A stretch of 64,000 bases of DNA. Source: Bifidobacteriaceae bacterium (GTDB lineage: Bacteria > Actinomycetota > Actinomycetes > Actinomycetales > WQXJ01). Every line of letters begins with the position of its first letter. Position 1 is the stretch's first letter. The notes under the pieces are model-generated. The model saw only the letters and a program-made list of their open reading frames with translations, did no database searches and was not told the DNA's origin. The position numbers were made by a program, and so were the translations under genes. Of the stretch, positions 9,197 through 16,357 are shown piece after piece. The stretch covers positions 43,120 to 107,119 of the forward strand of contig JAISSX010000036.1 in assembly GCA_031272885.1 (NCBI GenBank). Direction: 5' to 3'.

Positions 9197-10213
9197 TCAG
9201 GCCGGCCGTGGCTGTTTCGGTGACGGCCGGCCGGCGCTGAGAGGCCACAGTTCGTCCGCCTGCTGCAGGATGCGGGCGGCCGCCTTGTCATCCGTAATCA
9301 AGGTGTCATAGAAGCCGCCCCGAGCCGCCGCCACCATCGCCTGGGCCTTGGCGGCGCCTCCCGCCATGGCCACCACGCGAGGGATGCGGCGCAGGGCACC
9401 GAGGCCAATCCCGACCACCCGATTATTGATGTCGATGTCCAACCGCCTGCCCTGGGCATCAAAGTGTTCGCCGCAAATGTGGCCCACCCCGCCCGCAGCG
9501 CGGATAGCCGAAGCTTCCTTCCCGCTCAACAAGCCGTCAAACAGCGGGCTGCGGTCACGCGGGTCCAACGTGCCGATGCCGATCAGGGCTACGTCGGCCC
9601 TGGTGGCCAATTGCAGAATTTGGGCCAGGCTGCGGTCGCGCATCAACACGTCCCTGGTGTGGGCGTCATCCACCACCAACGGCACATGTAGGTAGCGGCA
9701 GGTGGCCTCGTAAGCCTTGGCCAGAGCCCGCGCAATGCCTGGTGAATCGGTGTTCAGGTTCTCCGCCGCCATGGCACCGATGATCTGCACCACCTCTAGG
9801 TGCTGGGCCCGGTTCGGCTCCAGGTACTTGGCCGTGGCGGCCAGGGCCCGGCCCTGTGACACCCCCACTGTCATGCCATCCTGAAGCAACACCTGGAGGT
9901 AGCCGGCGGCCGCTCGGCCCAGGTGCTCAACGCTGCCCGGGTCGCCGCGGGGCGCCACCACGACACGGCAATCGACCAGGCCGAGGCGGCGCACCAAGGC
10001 CCGCTCCAGGGCTTCCATGCGCTGCATGGGTACCCGGATTTCGATGCGCACAATGCCCTGTTCCTTGGCCGCCGCCAGCATGCGCGACACGGTGGGGCGT
10101 GACTTACCCAACCGGCCGGCAATCTGTTCTTGCGACAAGTTCTCCTCGTAGTAGAGGCGAGCGGCCTGCACCAGACTCTGCAATTGGTCTTCCTGCGCCC
10201 TGGTCTTGACCAT
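9197..10213 (-). CDS. SorC-family sugar-responsive transcriptional regulator
   Basis: A 338-residue regulator. The N-terminal helix-turn-helix includes LSQEQIAGRLGKSRPTVSRML (about residues 25-45), followed by a SorC effector domain of sugar-phosphate-isomerase fold with DGMTVGVSQGRAL, VALIGIGTL and VVAMAGGAAKAQA. SorC proteins usually bind phosphosugars. The ATG at 10213 was chosen for its AAGGAGG site; longer forms run into the divergent promoter. It sits between the importer/ulaG operon and the ulaD-ulaE-kinase operon and probably controls both. Confidence 0.9.
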   Translation of the reverse strand: MVKTRAQEDQLQSLVQAARLYYEENLSQEQIAGRLGKSRPTVSRMLAAAKEQGIVRIEIRVPMQRMEALERALVRRLGLVDCRVVVAPRGDPGSVEHLGRAAAGYLQVLLQDGMTVGVSQGRALAATAKYLEPNRAQHLEVVQIIGAMAAENLNTDSPGIARALAKAYEATCRYLHVPLVVDDAHTRDVLMRDRSLAQILQLATRADVALIGIGTLDPRDRSPLFDGLLSGKEASAIRAAGGVGHICGEHFDAQGRRLDIDINNRVVGIGLGALRRIPRVVAMAGGAAKAQAMVAAARGGFYDTLITDDKAAARILQQADELWPLSAGRPSPKQPRPA

Positions 10214-10278
10214 GTGGCCCTCCTTGGCCGTGTTTGGTGGCCTGCCCTGCCGGACCGTGAACACTTGCTCACTCGGGT

Positions 10279-10306
10279 TTGGTGGGCTCGCCGCTGTGGG
10301 CATAGT
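10279..10306 (+). promoter_or_regulatory. Putative promoter of ulaD-ulaE-kinase operon
   Basis: A -35-like TTGGTG (10279-10284) and -10-like CATAGT (10301-10306) with a 16-bp spacer would place transcription start near 10313, just before the proposed GTG start of ulaD at 10316. GTGAACA (about 10256-10262) and TGTTCACG (about 10333-10340) flank it and may be SorC half-sites. Confidence 0.45.
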
Positions 10307-10315
10307 TTTTCAGAC

Positions 10316-11008
10316 GTGCACACTCTACGCACATCTGTTCACGAAGGCAAGCCGGGCGCCACCCCCCGCCAGGTCCAGTTGGCCCTGGACCTGCGCGCCA
10401 CCGCCACCGCCCTTACTGCCCTTGAACAGGCCGCCGACGCCATCGACATCATCGAAGCCGGCACCGTCCTATGCCTCAGCGAAGGCATGCACGCCGTCCG
10501 CGCCATCCGGACCGCCTACCCGAACCACACGCTGCTGGCCGACATCAGAATTGCCGAAGCCGGTGCCCTGTTGTCCAAGCTGGCCTTCGAAGCCGGGGCC
10601 AATTGGGTGACGGTGGTCAGCGGAGCCGCCCCCGCCACCTTCGCCACCGTAGCCAAGGTGGCGGCTGAATGCGGTGGTGAGGTTCAGGTCGAACTATCGG
10701 AAGGCTGGACCTGGGACCTGGTGCAACGCTGCCGTGACCTCGGCATCGCCCAGTTCATCCTGCACCGCAGCCGCGACGCCGAAGCCGCCGGCAGCCTGGC
10801 CTGGCCGCCCGGCGACCTGGACGCCATCGAGCGCCTCCACGCCCTGGGGGGCAGGGTCAGTGTGACAGGCGGTCTGACCCCAACCACACTTGGCGACTTC
10901 GCCGGCCGGCCAGCCGAGATCTTCATTGCCGGCCGTGCCATCTACGGCGCCGACAACCCGGCCGCGGCCGCCCTAGCCTTTCGAGACGCGGTCCTAGCCA
11001 TCCCATGA
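10316..11008 (+). CDS. ulaD: 3-keto-L-gulonate-6-phosphate decarboxylase UlaD (variant active site)
   Basis: A TIM-barrel decarboxylase of the KGPDC/hexulose-phosphate-synthase suprafamily, expected to convert 3-keto-L-gulonate 6-phosphate to L-xylulose 5-phosphate and CO2. The match to E. coli UlaD is clear: QLALDL, DIIEAGTVLC, GANWVTVVSGA, HRSRDAEAAG and the phosphate-binding VTGGLTPTT and FIAGRAIYGA. The suprafamily motif D-x-K-x-x-D reads DIRIAE here, so the catalytic Lys is Arg and the second Asp is Glu. The start is uncertain. GTG 10316 gives about 230 residues and would be leaderless; the longer upstream reading runs through the SorC gene region. It overlaps ulaE by ATGA. Confidence 0.85.
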   Translation: MHTLRTSVHEGKPGATPRQVQLALDLRATATALTALEQAADAIDIIEAGTVLCLSEGMHAVRAIRTAYPNHTLLADIRIAEAGALLSKLAFEAGANWVTVVSGAAPATFATVAKVAAECGGEVQVELSEGWTWDLVQRCRDLGIAQFILHRSRDAEAAGSLAWPPGDLDAIERLHALGGRVSVTGGLTPTTLGDFAGRPAEIFIAGRAIYGADNPAAAALAFRDAVLAIP

Positions 11009-11886
11009 GTACCCCGCCGGCCCGCCGCCAAGTCGGCATCTACGAGAAGGCCCTACCTCCGGTGGGCTGGCCGGCCCTGCTCGAAACCGCCAAAGCGGCC
11101 GGCTTCGACTTCATCGAAATGTCGATCGACGAATCGGACGAGCGGCTGGCCCGGCTCGACTGGCCAACCGAAACCCGCATTGCCATCCGCCACGCCATCG
11201 AGGCCACCGGTGTCAGGATCTACTCGATCTGCTTGTCCGCCCACCGCCGCTTCGGCCTGGGCAGCCGTGACCTTGAGGTGCGCACCAAGGCTCAGACCAT
11301 CCTGCACCAGGCCATCGAACTGGCGGTCGACCTAGGTGTCCGCGTGATCCAGATCGCCGGCTACTTCGCCTACTACGAACCCCCAGATCCCCAGGCCCGG
11401 GCCCGCTACGTGGCCGGCCTGCGCCAGGGCCTTGACCTGGCGGCGCAACGCGGCGTCATGCTAGCGGTGGAGAACATCGATACCGCCGACATGGCCTCGG
11501 CCGATGACGCCTTGGCCCTGGTTGAAGAACTGGGCAGCCCCTGGTTCCAGGTCTACCCTGACGTGGGCAACTTCGCGGTCCACGAACTGGATGTGGTGGC
11601 CAACCTGGCCAAAGTGGCTTCCCACTCGGTGGGCCTGCACCTGAAGGATGCCCGGCCCGGTGAGCCCCGCCGGGTCCAATACGGCACCGGAGAGGTGCCG
11701 TTCGAGGCCGTCTTCGCCTGCCTGGGATCGTTGCCCTACGAGGGTCCGTTCACGCTCGAAATGTGGAATGACCGGCCCGAACAGGCATTGGCCGCGGCCA
11801 GTGCGGCGGCTCACTGGATCAGATTGCAGATGGCGCCGGCCGATGTAACGCAGGCCTCTGAGCCGGCCGGCCCGAGAGGAGAATAG
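11005..11886 (+). CDS. ulaE: L-xylulose-5-phosphate 3-epimerase UlaE
   Basis: Converts L-xylulose 5-phosphate to L-ribulose 5-phosphate. The 293-residue TIM barrel aligns with E. coli UlaE throughout: GIYEKALP at the start, GFDFIEMSIDESDERLARLDW, and ICLSAHRRFGLGS. The metal/catalytic residues appear kept in MLAVENID (Glu), YPDVGN (Asp), GLHLKDARPG (His) and FTLEMWND (Glu). Its ATG overlaps the ulaD stop. A UlaF-type 4-epimerase, needed to reach D-xylulose 5-phosphate, is not in this window. Confidence 0.93.
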   Translation: MSTPPARRQVGIYEKALPPVGWPALLETAKAAGFDFIEMSIDESDERLARLDWPTETRIAIRHAIEATGVRIYSICLSAHRRFGLGSRDLEVRTKAQTILHQAIELAVDLGVRVIQIAGYFAYYEPPDPQARARYVAGLRQGLDLAAQRGVMLAVENIDTADMASADDALALVEELGSPWFQVYPDVGNFAVHELDVVANLAKVASHSVGLHLKDARPGEPRRVQYGTGEVPFEAVFACLGSLPYEGPFTLEMWNDRPEQALAAASAAAHWIRLQMAPADVTQASEPAGPRGE

Positions 11887-11890
11887 TGCC

Positions 11891-12868
11891 ATGGAACCCA
11901 GTCCTGCCTTGGCCGCCGTATCGATCGGCGAAGGCCAGCTGCGGCTGACGCCGCCCCACGGGGCGGCCCTGGCGCAGGCCCAAGAAGCCCGTCTTGAGGT
12001 GGCCGGCACCGAGGGCAACGTCATGGGCCTGCTGTCCCGGCTTGGCCTAGCCACCGGCCTGATCAGTGCCCTGCCCAACACGGCCCTGGGGCTCAGGGTG
12101 GCCGAAGAATGGCGCCAGGCCGGTCTAGACCTCAGCCGGGTAGTGTGGCGCGACCAGGGCCGGCTAGCACTGTACTTCGTGGACGGTGGCGCCGGCCCCG
12201 TGCCCAGCCGGGTCATCTACGACCGCAAGGACTCCTGTTTTGCCAACCTGACGGTGGACGATGTCGACTGGGACTACATCGGCGCGGCCGGTTTAGTTCA
12301 TCTCACCGGCATCACCGCCGCCCTGACCGACAATCTCTACGCCGTGGCCACCCGCGCCGCCGAGGTGGCACGGCAGGCCGGCCACCGCCTCAGTGTTGAC
12401 GTCAACTACCGCTCGCTGCTGTGGCCCCCCGAGGTCGCGGCCGCCCGCCTGGAGCCGTTAGTGACCGGGGCCGATGTCATGTTCTGCGCCCGCCGCGACG
12501 CAGCCATCCTGTGGGGCATCGAAGGCCCCACAACCGCCGTGGCCCAGGCATTGGCCCAGCGATTCGAGGCCCGCACCGTGATTGTCTCGGCAGGCCCTGA
12601 GCCCGTTGTGGTAGTCAGCGGCAGCCAAGAACTCAGCGCCAGGCCACCAACCCTCACCACGATGGTTGACCGCATCGGTGCAGGTGACTCGCTAATCGGG
12701 GCCATGCTGTACGGCGTGATCAAGGGTGACCTTGCCCTGGGCCTCAAACTGGCCATCGCCGCTGCCACGCTGGCCATCTCTCGCCACGGCGACCAGTTAC
12801 ACACGTCCCTGGACGAGTTGACCTGGCTGGCCGGCGCGCTGCAGGTGGGCGCCGACATCGTGCGCTGA
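11891..12868 (+). CDS. PfkB-family sugar kinase
   Basis: A 325-residue ribokinase-family kinase. The substrate-side region VAGTEGNVMGLLSRLG (about residues 37-52) and the ATP/catalytic motif RIGAGDSLIGAM (about 257-268, with the base Asp) are present; the overall pattern is closest to 2-keto-3-deoxygluconate kinases. It has an AGAGGAG site and sits 4 bp after ulaE in the same operon. No PTS genes are present to make ascorbate 6-phosphate, so this is the best candidate in the locus for phosphorylating an ascorbate-derived acid. Alternatively, it may serve a KDG-type side pathway. Confidence 0.85.
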   Translation: MEPSPALAAVSIGEGQLRLTPPHGAALAQAQEARLEVAGTEGNVMGLLSRLGLATGLISALPNTALGLRVAEEWRQAGLDLSRVVWRDQGRLALYFVDGGAGPVPSRVIYDRKDSCFANLTVDDVDWDYIGAAGLVHLTGITAALTDNLYAVATRAAEVARQAGHRLSVDVNYRSLLWPPEVAAARLEPLVTGADVMFCARRDAAILWGIEGPTTAVAQALAQRFEARTVIVSAGPEPVVVVSGSQELSARPPTLTTMVDRIGAGDSLIGAMLYGVIKGDLALGLKLAIAAATLAISRHGDQLHTSLDELTWLAGALQVGADIVR

Positions 12869-12933
12869 ACTGCCATGCTCGGCCCGGTGGGCACCGTGCG
12901 CGGATCATCCCGGGAAGCGGGACAATTGATGGC

Positions 12934-13851
12934 GTGAAGATCGAGTATCTGGTCGAGTTCGCCGACCTGGCCGACAGCCTCAGCTACACCGAGACCGCGC
13001 GGCGACTCTGGCTGACAGAGTCGTCCCTGTCACGCCACATCAAGTCAATCGAGGAAGAACTGGGCGTGGCCCTGTTCGAGCGCACCTCCCGGCGGGTCCG
13101 CCTCAGCCCCTACGGCCAAGCCTTGGTACCCCACGCCCGGCAGATCGCCGGCCTGTGGGAGGCCTATCTGAAAGACCTGCGGGCCGCCAAGGCACGCGAC
13201 ACCTCAACCGTCCTCATCGCCTCGAACTACTACATCAACGACCTGGTGGCCTATTTCTGCGCCAAGAACCCGGGCATGTCGGTACGCCAGGTGCAGCGGG
13301 ACGATTCAACCGCCGCCCTGTTGGCCATGCTGGACCGCGGCGAATGCCAGATCGTGGCCGTGATTGCCGACGAAGTACCGGCCGAACAGGTCGAATCCCT
13401 TGTCCTGGCGACCGACACCTACGTTGCGGTGCTACCCGCCGGGCATCCGCTGGCCGGGGCCACGGCCATCCGGCCCGAAGATCTGGCCGGCGAGCACTTC
13501 ATCTCGTTCAAGCTTGACACAGAGGGCGACCGGCAGATCAAGGCGATCTGCCGCCGGGCCAGCTTCGAACCGAACGTGATCATGACGGCCGATGTCGGTT
13601 CGGCCGCCGCGCGGTTTGTGCGCGATGGGCTTGGGGTCACCTTCTTGCAGTCGAAAACGATCGCCAAGATGGACGTCAGCGGCGTGGCCTGCCTGCCGCT
13701 GGCCCCGCCGGTCGGGATCACGGTGCGGTTGGGCTGGAAGTTGGACACGCCCCTACCGCCGGCCGCGCAGGCCTTCCTGGCCTACGTGCGCGCCCAATTG
13801 GCCCTGGAGGCGGCCGAAACTGCCACCGCCCAAGCGACCACCACCACCTAG
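12934..13851 (+). CDS. LysR-family transcriptional regulator
   Basis: A 305-residue regulator. The N-terminal winged helix-turn-helix reads SLSYTETARRLWLTESSLSRHI (about residues 15-36), followed by ELGVALFERTSRRVRLS and a periplasmic-binding-like effector domain. GTG at 12934 is the only start compatible with the motif position; the ribosome site is weak. It is 65 bp after the kinase gene and could be co-transcribed or separate. It converges on the DUF2798-like gene, and both stop codons share the palindromic CTAG at 13848-13851. No target is evident. Confidence 0.9.
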   Translation: MKIEYLVEFADLADSLSYTETARRLWLTESSLSRHIKSIEEELGVALFERTSRRVRLSPYGQALVPHARQIAGLWEAYLKDLRAAKARDTSTVLIASNYYINDLVAYFCAKNPGMSVRQVQRDDSTAALLAMLDRGECQIVAVIADEVPAEQVESLVLATDTYVAVLPAGHPLAGATAIRPEDLAGEHFISFKLDTEGDRQIKAICRRASFEPNVIMTADVGSAAARFVRDGLGVTFLQSKTIAKMDVSGVACLPLAPPVGITVRLGWKLDTPLPPAAQAFLAYVRAQLALEAAETATAQATTTT

Positions 13852-14333
13852 CCCGCCGGCCGCACCCGCACCACCCGTTTGAAGATGCCCCTGGTCAGCG
13901 GACCCAGCACAAACACCTGCACCCCGAAGGCGAAAGCCCAGTTGACTGTCATCTTGGTCAGCCACACCGGAATGAACTCCGAAGTGAACCCCACGTACAG
14001 GAAGCACGAATAGCAACTCATCACCGGGCACATCATCATGACGGTGAAACCGGCCCGGATGACGTAGTACTCGATCCGGTTGGTCACCTGATAGCGGGCC
14101 GATAGCCGGCCGGCAAACTTCTGCACCAGGAAGAACTGCAGGGGGAACGCCAGCGGCGCCCGCAGCACAAACGCCTTCGGCCACTGCTTAAACAGCTCCC
14201 AACTCAGACCGCCGTGTTCCACCGCCTTGTTGAACAGCGCCATCACCGTCACCATCAGCAGCACACCGATGGTGGTGAAGACCAAACGCTGGCCGGCAGT
14301 GCGCGGCGCCACCACGCCATCGGGCGGCTTCAT
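13848..14333 (-). CDS. DUF2798-like membrane protein (tandem repeat of the domain)
   Basis: A 161-residue integral membrane protein with four predicted membrane segments arranged as two similar halves: LMVTVMALFNKAVEHGGLS with APLAFPLQFFLVQKFAG, and MMCPVMSCYSCFLYVG with WAFAFGVQVFVLGPLTR. This resembles two consecutive DUF2798 units. The family has no assigned function. Its ATG overlaps the stop of the small gene at 14330-14545 (ATGA), so the two are translationally coupled. Confidence 0.65.
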   Translation of the reverse strand: MKPPDGVVAPRTAGQRLVFTTIGVLLMVTVMALFNKAVEHGGLSWELFKQWPKAFVLRAPLAFPLQFFLVQKFAGRLSARYQVTNRIEYYVIRAGFTVMMMCPVMSCYSCFLYVGFTSEFIPVWLTKMTVNWAFAFGVQVFVLGPLTRGIFKRVVRVRPAG

Positions 14334-14545
14334 GCGATCTGCTCCAGCCGGTTGCAGGCCACCTGCTGGCCCAGTGACACTTCCTGCAGCGCCTGCGGTT
14401 CGGCGCAGGCGGCGGTGGCCGGGGATCCCAGCAAGGTACGGGCCGGGTCACCACGCATGAAGACCAGGATGGTAAGGCCGATCAGGGCCGTGGCCAAGAC
14501 GATGATGACCATGGCCAAACAGCGGTTGATCACATAGCGCGCCAT
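14330..14545 (-). pseudogene. DppB-like permease N-terminal fragment (small membrane ORF)
   Basis: A 71-residue ORF with a good AAGGAG site. Residues 1-41 (first membrane segment, then FMRGDPARTLLG) are the characteristic N terminus of DppB-type permeases; compare LIPGDPGRTILG in 5608-6549. The rest of the ~310-residue permease is missing and the ORF stops soon after, coupled by ATGA to the DUF2798-like gene. It may be a relic of an ABC operon that also left the lipoprotein leader at 15618-15878, or a retained one-span membrane peptide. The good ribosome site argues that it is still translated. Confidence 0.55.
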
Positions 14546-14578
14546 GGCGGCTCCTTGGTCCGGATAGAAACAAGCAGG

Positions 14579-15649
14579 TCAGCCGGCGATGCCGTCCAGG
14601 GCCACAGGGGCATAGACAGAGGCGCCGGTGGCGGTGTCGCGGCTGAAGTGGCGAATGAAATCCCAGATCAGCGGCACGTGGTACTTGGTTTGGCCGTGCG
14701 GCAGGCCCACGCCGGTGACAAACCGCGCCACCGGCACGCCTTCCTCACCCAGAAAGTCACCGAACAACCAGGTCAGTTCCTCGAAGCGGGCCTGGAAGGT
14801 GCGGTGGAAGTCGAAGCCGAAGGCCCGCTTGGCCGGGTCACCACTGTGCTCCACCAGGGCCTGTGAGGCCTCCAAACCAATTGGCACGAAGCCCGTCACC
14901 TTGGCGATGTGGGTCATCCAGATGTTGAAGTTGGCCAGGTGTTCCACCGCCGTCAGCGGGTAGCGGTCCCCGCCGTCCATGGTGCCGCCCACGCAGATCA
15001 TCGGTACCCGGTAGGGCAGGTTCTTGGCGTAGCTGGAGGCGTCCTGATACCAGATGCCCTTGGCGAACAGGTTGCCGCCTGGGTCCGGCGAAACGGCCGC
15101 CAGCACGTCCGGATAGGCGCAGGCCAGCACCCCCGTGGCGTCGGAGCCGGCCGAATAGCCCACGGCGTAGACCCGGCTCAGGTCGACCGGATAGCCGCGC
15201 TTCAGCAGGGCATCCAGGATGCGCGGAAACTCGGACTCGACGCCATCGTTGGATGGGCCAAGGTTCCAAGGGCAGACCACGATGAACTTCTGCTGCCCGG
15301 CCAGTTCGGGCCAGCCGTTGGTTTCGCACAGATTGATGGGTTGCAGGCCGGCGTGCGAGACGTAGACCAGGGCGTAGCGCAGCGACGAATCCAGGTCCAG
15401 CGGCGTAAAGACGGCATACTTGCCGTCGGTGTCTTGTTCGAACAGTTCCTTGCGAACGCCTTTGGCCGCCCAATAGGCCAAGACGTCGGGGTGCATTTCG
15501 TCGTCAGGATGAGCCTTGTAAATGGCCTGCATGGCGGCAAAATGGCGGCCGGCGCGGGAGGCCTCGAAGGCGGCTTGGTCGAAACCGGGGAGGGCCCAAG
15601 CGAAGGCGTCTCCGCCTTTAGGGGCGCCCTTGGGCATGTAATGAGCCAT
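14579..15649 (-). CDS. Alpha/beta-hydrolase, PHB-depolymerase/esterase-like
   Basis: A 356-residue hydrolase. The nucleophile elbow is YAVGYSAGSDA (Ser about residue 170), the oxyanion region is in FIVVCPWNLGPSNDG, and a late His lies in VGLPHGQTKYHVPLIWDF. The layout is like polyhydroxybutyrate-depolymerase or feruloyl-esterase-type serine hydrolases. The ATG at 15649 has only a weak AGAAAG site. A lipoprotein leader in another frame ends 31 bp inside it (15618-15878), so the enzyme may be the frameshifted body of an exported lipoprotein. As read it lacks a signal peptide and would be cytoplasmic. Confidence 0.75.
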   Translation of the reverse strand: MAHYMPKGAPKGGDAFAWALPGFDQAAFEASRAGRHFAAMQAIYKAHPDDEMHPDVLAYWAAKGVRKELFEQDTDGKYAVFTPLDLDSSLRYALVYVSHAGLQPINLCETNGWPELAGQQKFIVVCPWNLGPSNDGVESEFPRILDALLKRGYPVDLSRVYAVGYSAGSDATGVLACAYPDVLAAVSPDPGGNLFAKGIWYQDASSYAKNLPYRVPMICVGGTMDGGDRYPLTAVEHLANFNIWMTHIAKVTGFVPIGLEASQALVEHSGDPAKRAFGFDFHRTFQARFEELTWLFGDFLGEEGVPVARFVTGVGLPHGQTKYHVPLIWDFIRHFSRDTATGASVYAPVALDGIAG

Positions 15650-15878
15650 GGTTCACATCTTTCTGTGCAGGGACTGCTGGAAGAGTTGGCGGACCGGTGT
15701 CCGATGTGGCGGTGGGCAGGGCGTTGGTGGTCTCGCCACCAATCGCGCTCTGAGTGCCCGCACCGGCGGAACCGGTAGAGCCGCTCTCGCCCGAGTCGTT
15801 GCCACCGCAGGCGACGAGCGTCACTGGCAGACCCAAGGCCGCCACGGCGGTGATGATCTTCCCAACATGGATACACAC
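15618..15878 (-). pseudogene. Orphan lipoprotein leader and linker
   Basis: An 86-residue ORF from GTG 15878 (AGAGAGG upstream). It has a short basic n-region, a hydrophobic stretch and the lipobox LVAC, then a Gly/Ser/Thr-rich linker like those of the receptor lipoproteins in this window, and stops 31 bp inside the esterase gene. No folded domain follows. It is either the leader of the esterase separated by a frameshift near 15650, or the remnant of an ABC receptor gene. Confidence 0.55.
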
Positions 15879-15916
15879 CTCTCTGTCTGCTCCTGAGGCT
15901 GGGCTTGAGGCAACTC

Positions 15917-15937
15917 TGCCAGGGCTTAGCCCTGGCA
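15917..15937. promoter_or_regulatory. Palindrome, candidate operator
   Basis: Perfect 10-bp arms TGCCAGGGCT and AGCCCTGGCA around one central T, about 40 bp upstream of the lipoprotein-leader GTG. Size and symmetry suit a LacI-type or similar repressor operator; a hairpin is also possible. No matching repressor gene was identified in the window. Confidence 0.5.
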
Positions 15938-16003
15938 ACTTGCTTCCATTGTTCGAGGCATCTTCGCAGGTGAGCAAACCACTTTGGGTCGTCATTGATG
16001 CAC

Positions 16004-16032
16004 TTTGCGCAACAATCCACCGGTTTGCGCAA
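16004..16032. promoter_or_regulatory. Pair of TTGCGCAA palindromes
   Basis: TTTGCGCAA occurs at 16004-16012 and 16024-16032, each containing the 8-bp palindrome TTGCGCAA, 20 bp apart (about two helical turns). The spacing suggests cooperative regulator binding upstream of the esterase group. Confidence 0.45.
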
Positions 16033-16082
16033 GGAACCACATGGCTCGCGGGGCCGGGGCCTGCGGCGCGGCCGCGGTGGCC

Positions 16083-16129
16083 ACGGAATTGACCTTTCGC
16101 GCAGGAAAAGTGACCTCTCGTGAGGAAAG
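16083..16129 (+). repeat. Left inverted-repeat element of the SipW/ECF block
   Basis: A ~46-bp element matching 24953-24998 in inverted orientation, with about 39 of 45 aligned bases identical. It contains two direct copies of TGACCTTTCG-like sequence 21 bp apart. It lies upstream of and pointing toward the RCC1-like gene, and runs directly into the duplicated segment at 16121. Confidence 0.75.
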
Positions 16130-16210
16130 GGGGCGAGGGGGCAGGGCGGGGGGACAGGGCGCGAAGCAAGAGCGCCTAGAAGGGATCGGTGTCGGGGAAG
16201 GGCCAGGGCA
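16121..16210. repeat. Copy 2 of the duplicated segment (relic of a gene 3' end)
   Basis: Matches window positions 1-94. On the minus strand it encodes the same last ten residues and TAG as the gene at 61-612, but the upstream part of that gene is absent; identity ends near 16210. This is a gene-end fragment left by duplication or recombination, not a functional gene. Confidence 0.75.
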
Positions 16211-16357
16211 GGGAATAAACCGGCGCGCTCCGGCGTTGAAGCCAGGGAAGAACCAGAACAACCGGCCCCGCCCGCCGCCGTGGACCCCCCAAACGACCCC
16301 GGCGGCCCGGCCGCCAGCCAGTAGCGGCAGGGCCAACCCCCCCAAGGACTGACAGCC

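Larger units (their letters stand above)
15879..16357. other. Intergenic region with palindromes and repeats
   Basis: A 479-bp gap between divergent genes without a convincing gene. From left to right it holds a 21-bp palindrome (15917-15937), two TTGCGCAA sites (16005-16031), the left ~46-bp inverted-repeat element (16083-16129) and the second copy of the segment at the window start (16121-16210). It then has about 140 bp of unremarkable GC-rich sequence before the RCC1-like gene. Confidence 0.7.

Noticed and set aside
16005..16120. Short minus-strand peptide starting at a GTG after GAAAGG within the repeat element
   Set aside because: The counterpart at 24953-24998 lacks an in-frame start at that place, so the GAAAGG is better explained as part of the repeated DNA motif.
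16083..16129. Insertion-sequence terminal inverted repeat
   Set aside because: No transposase or target-site duplication is visible between or next to the two elements, so only the inverted repeat itself is claimed.
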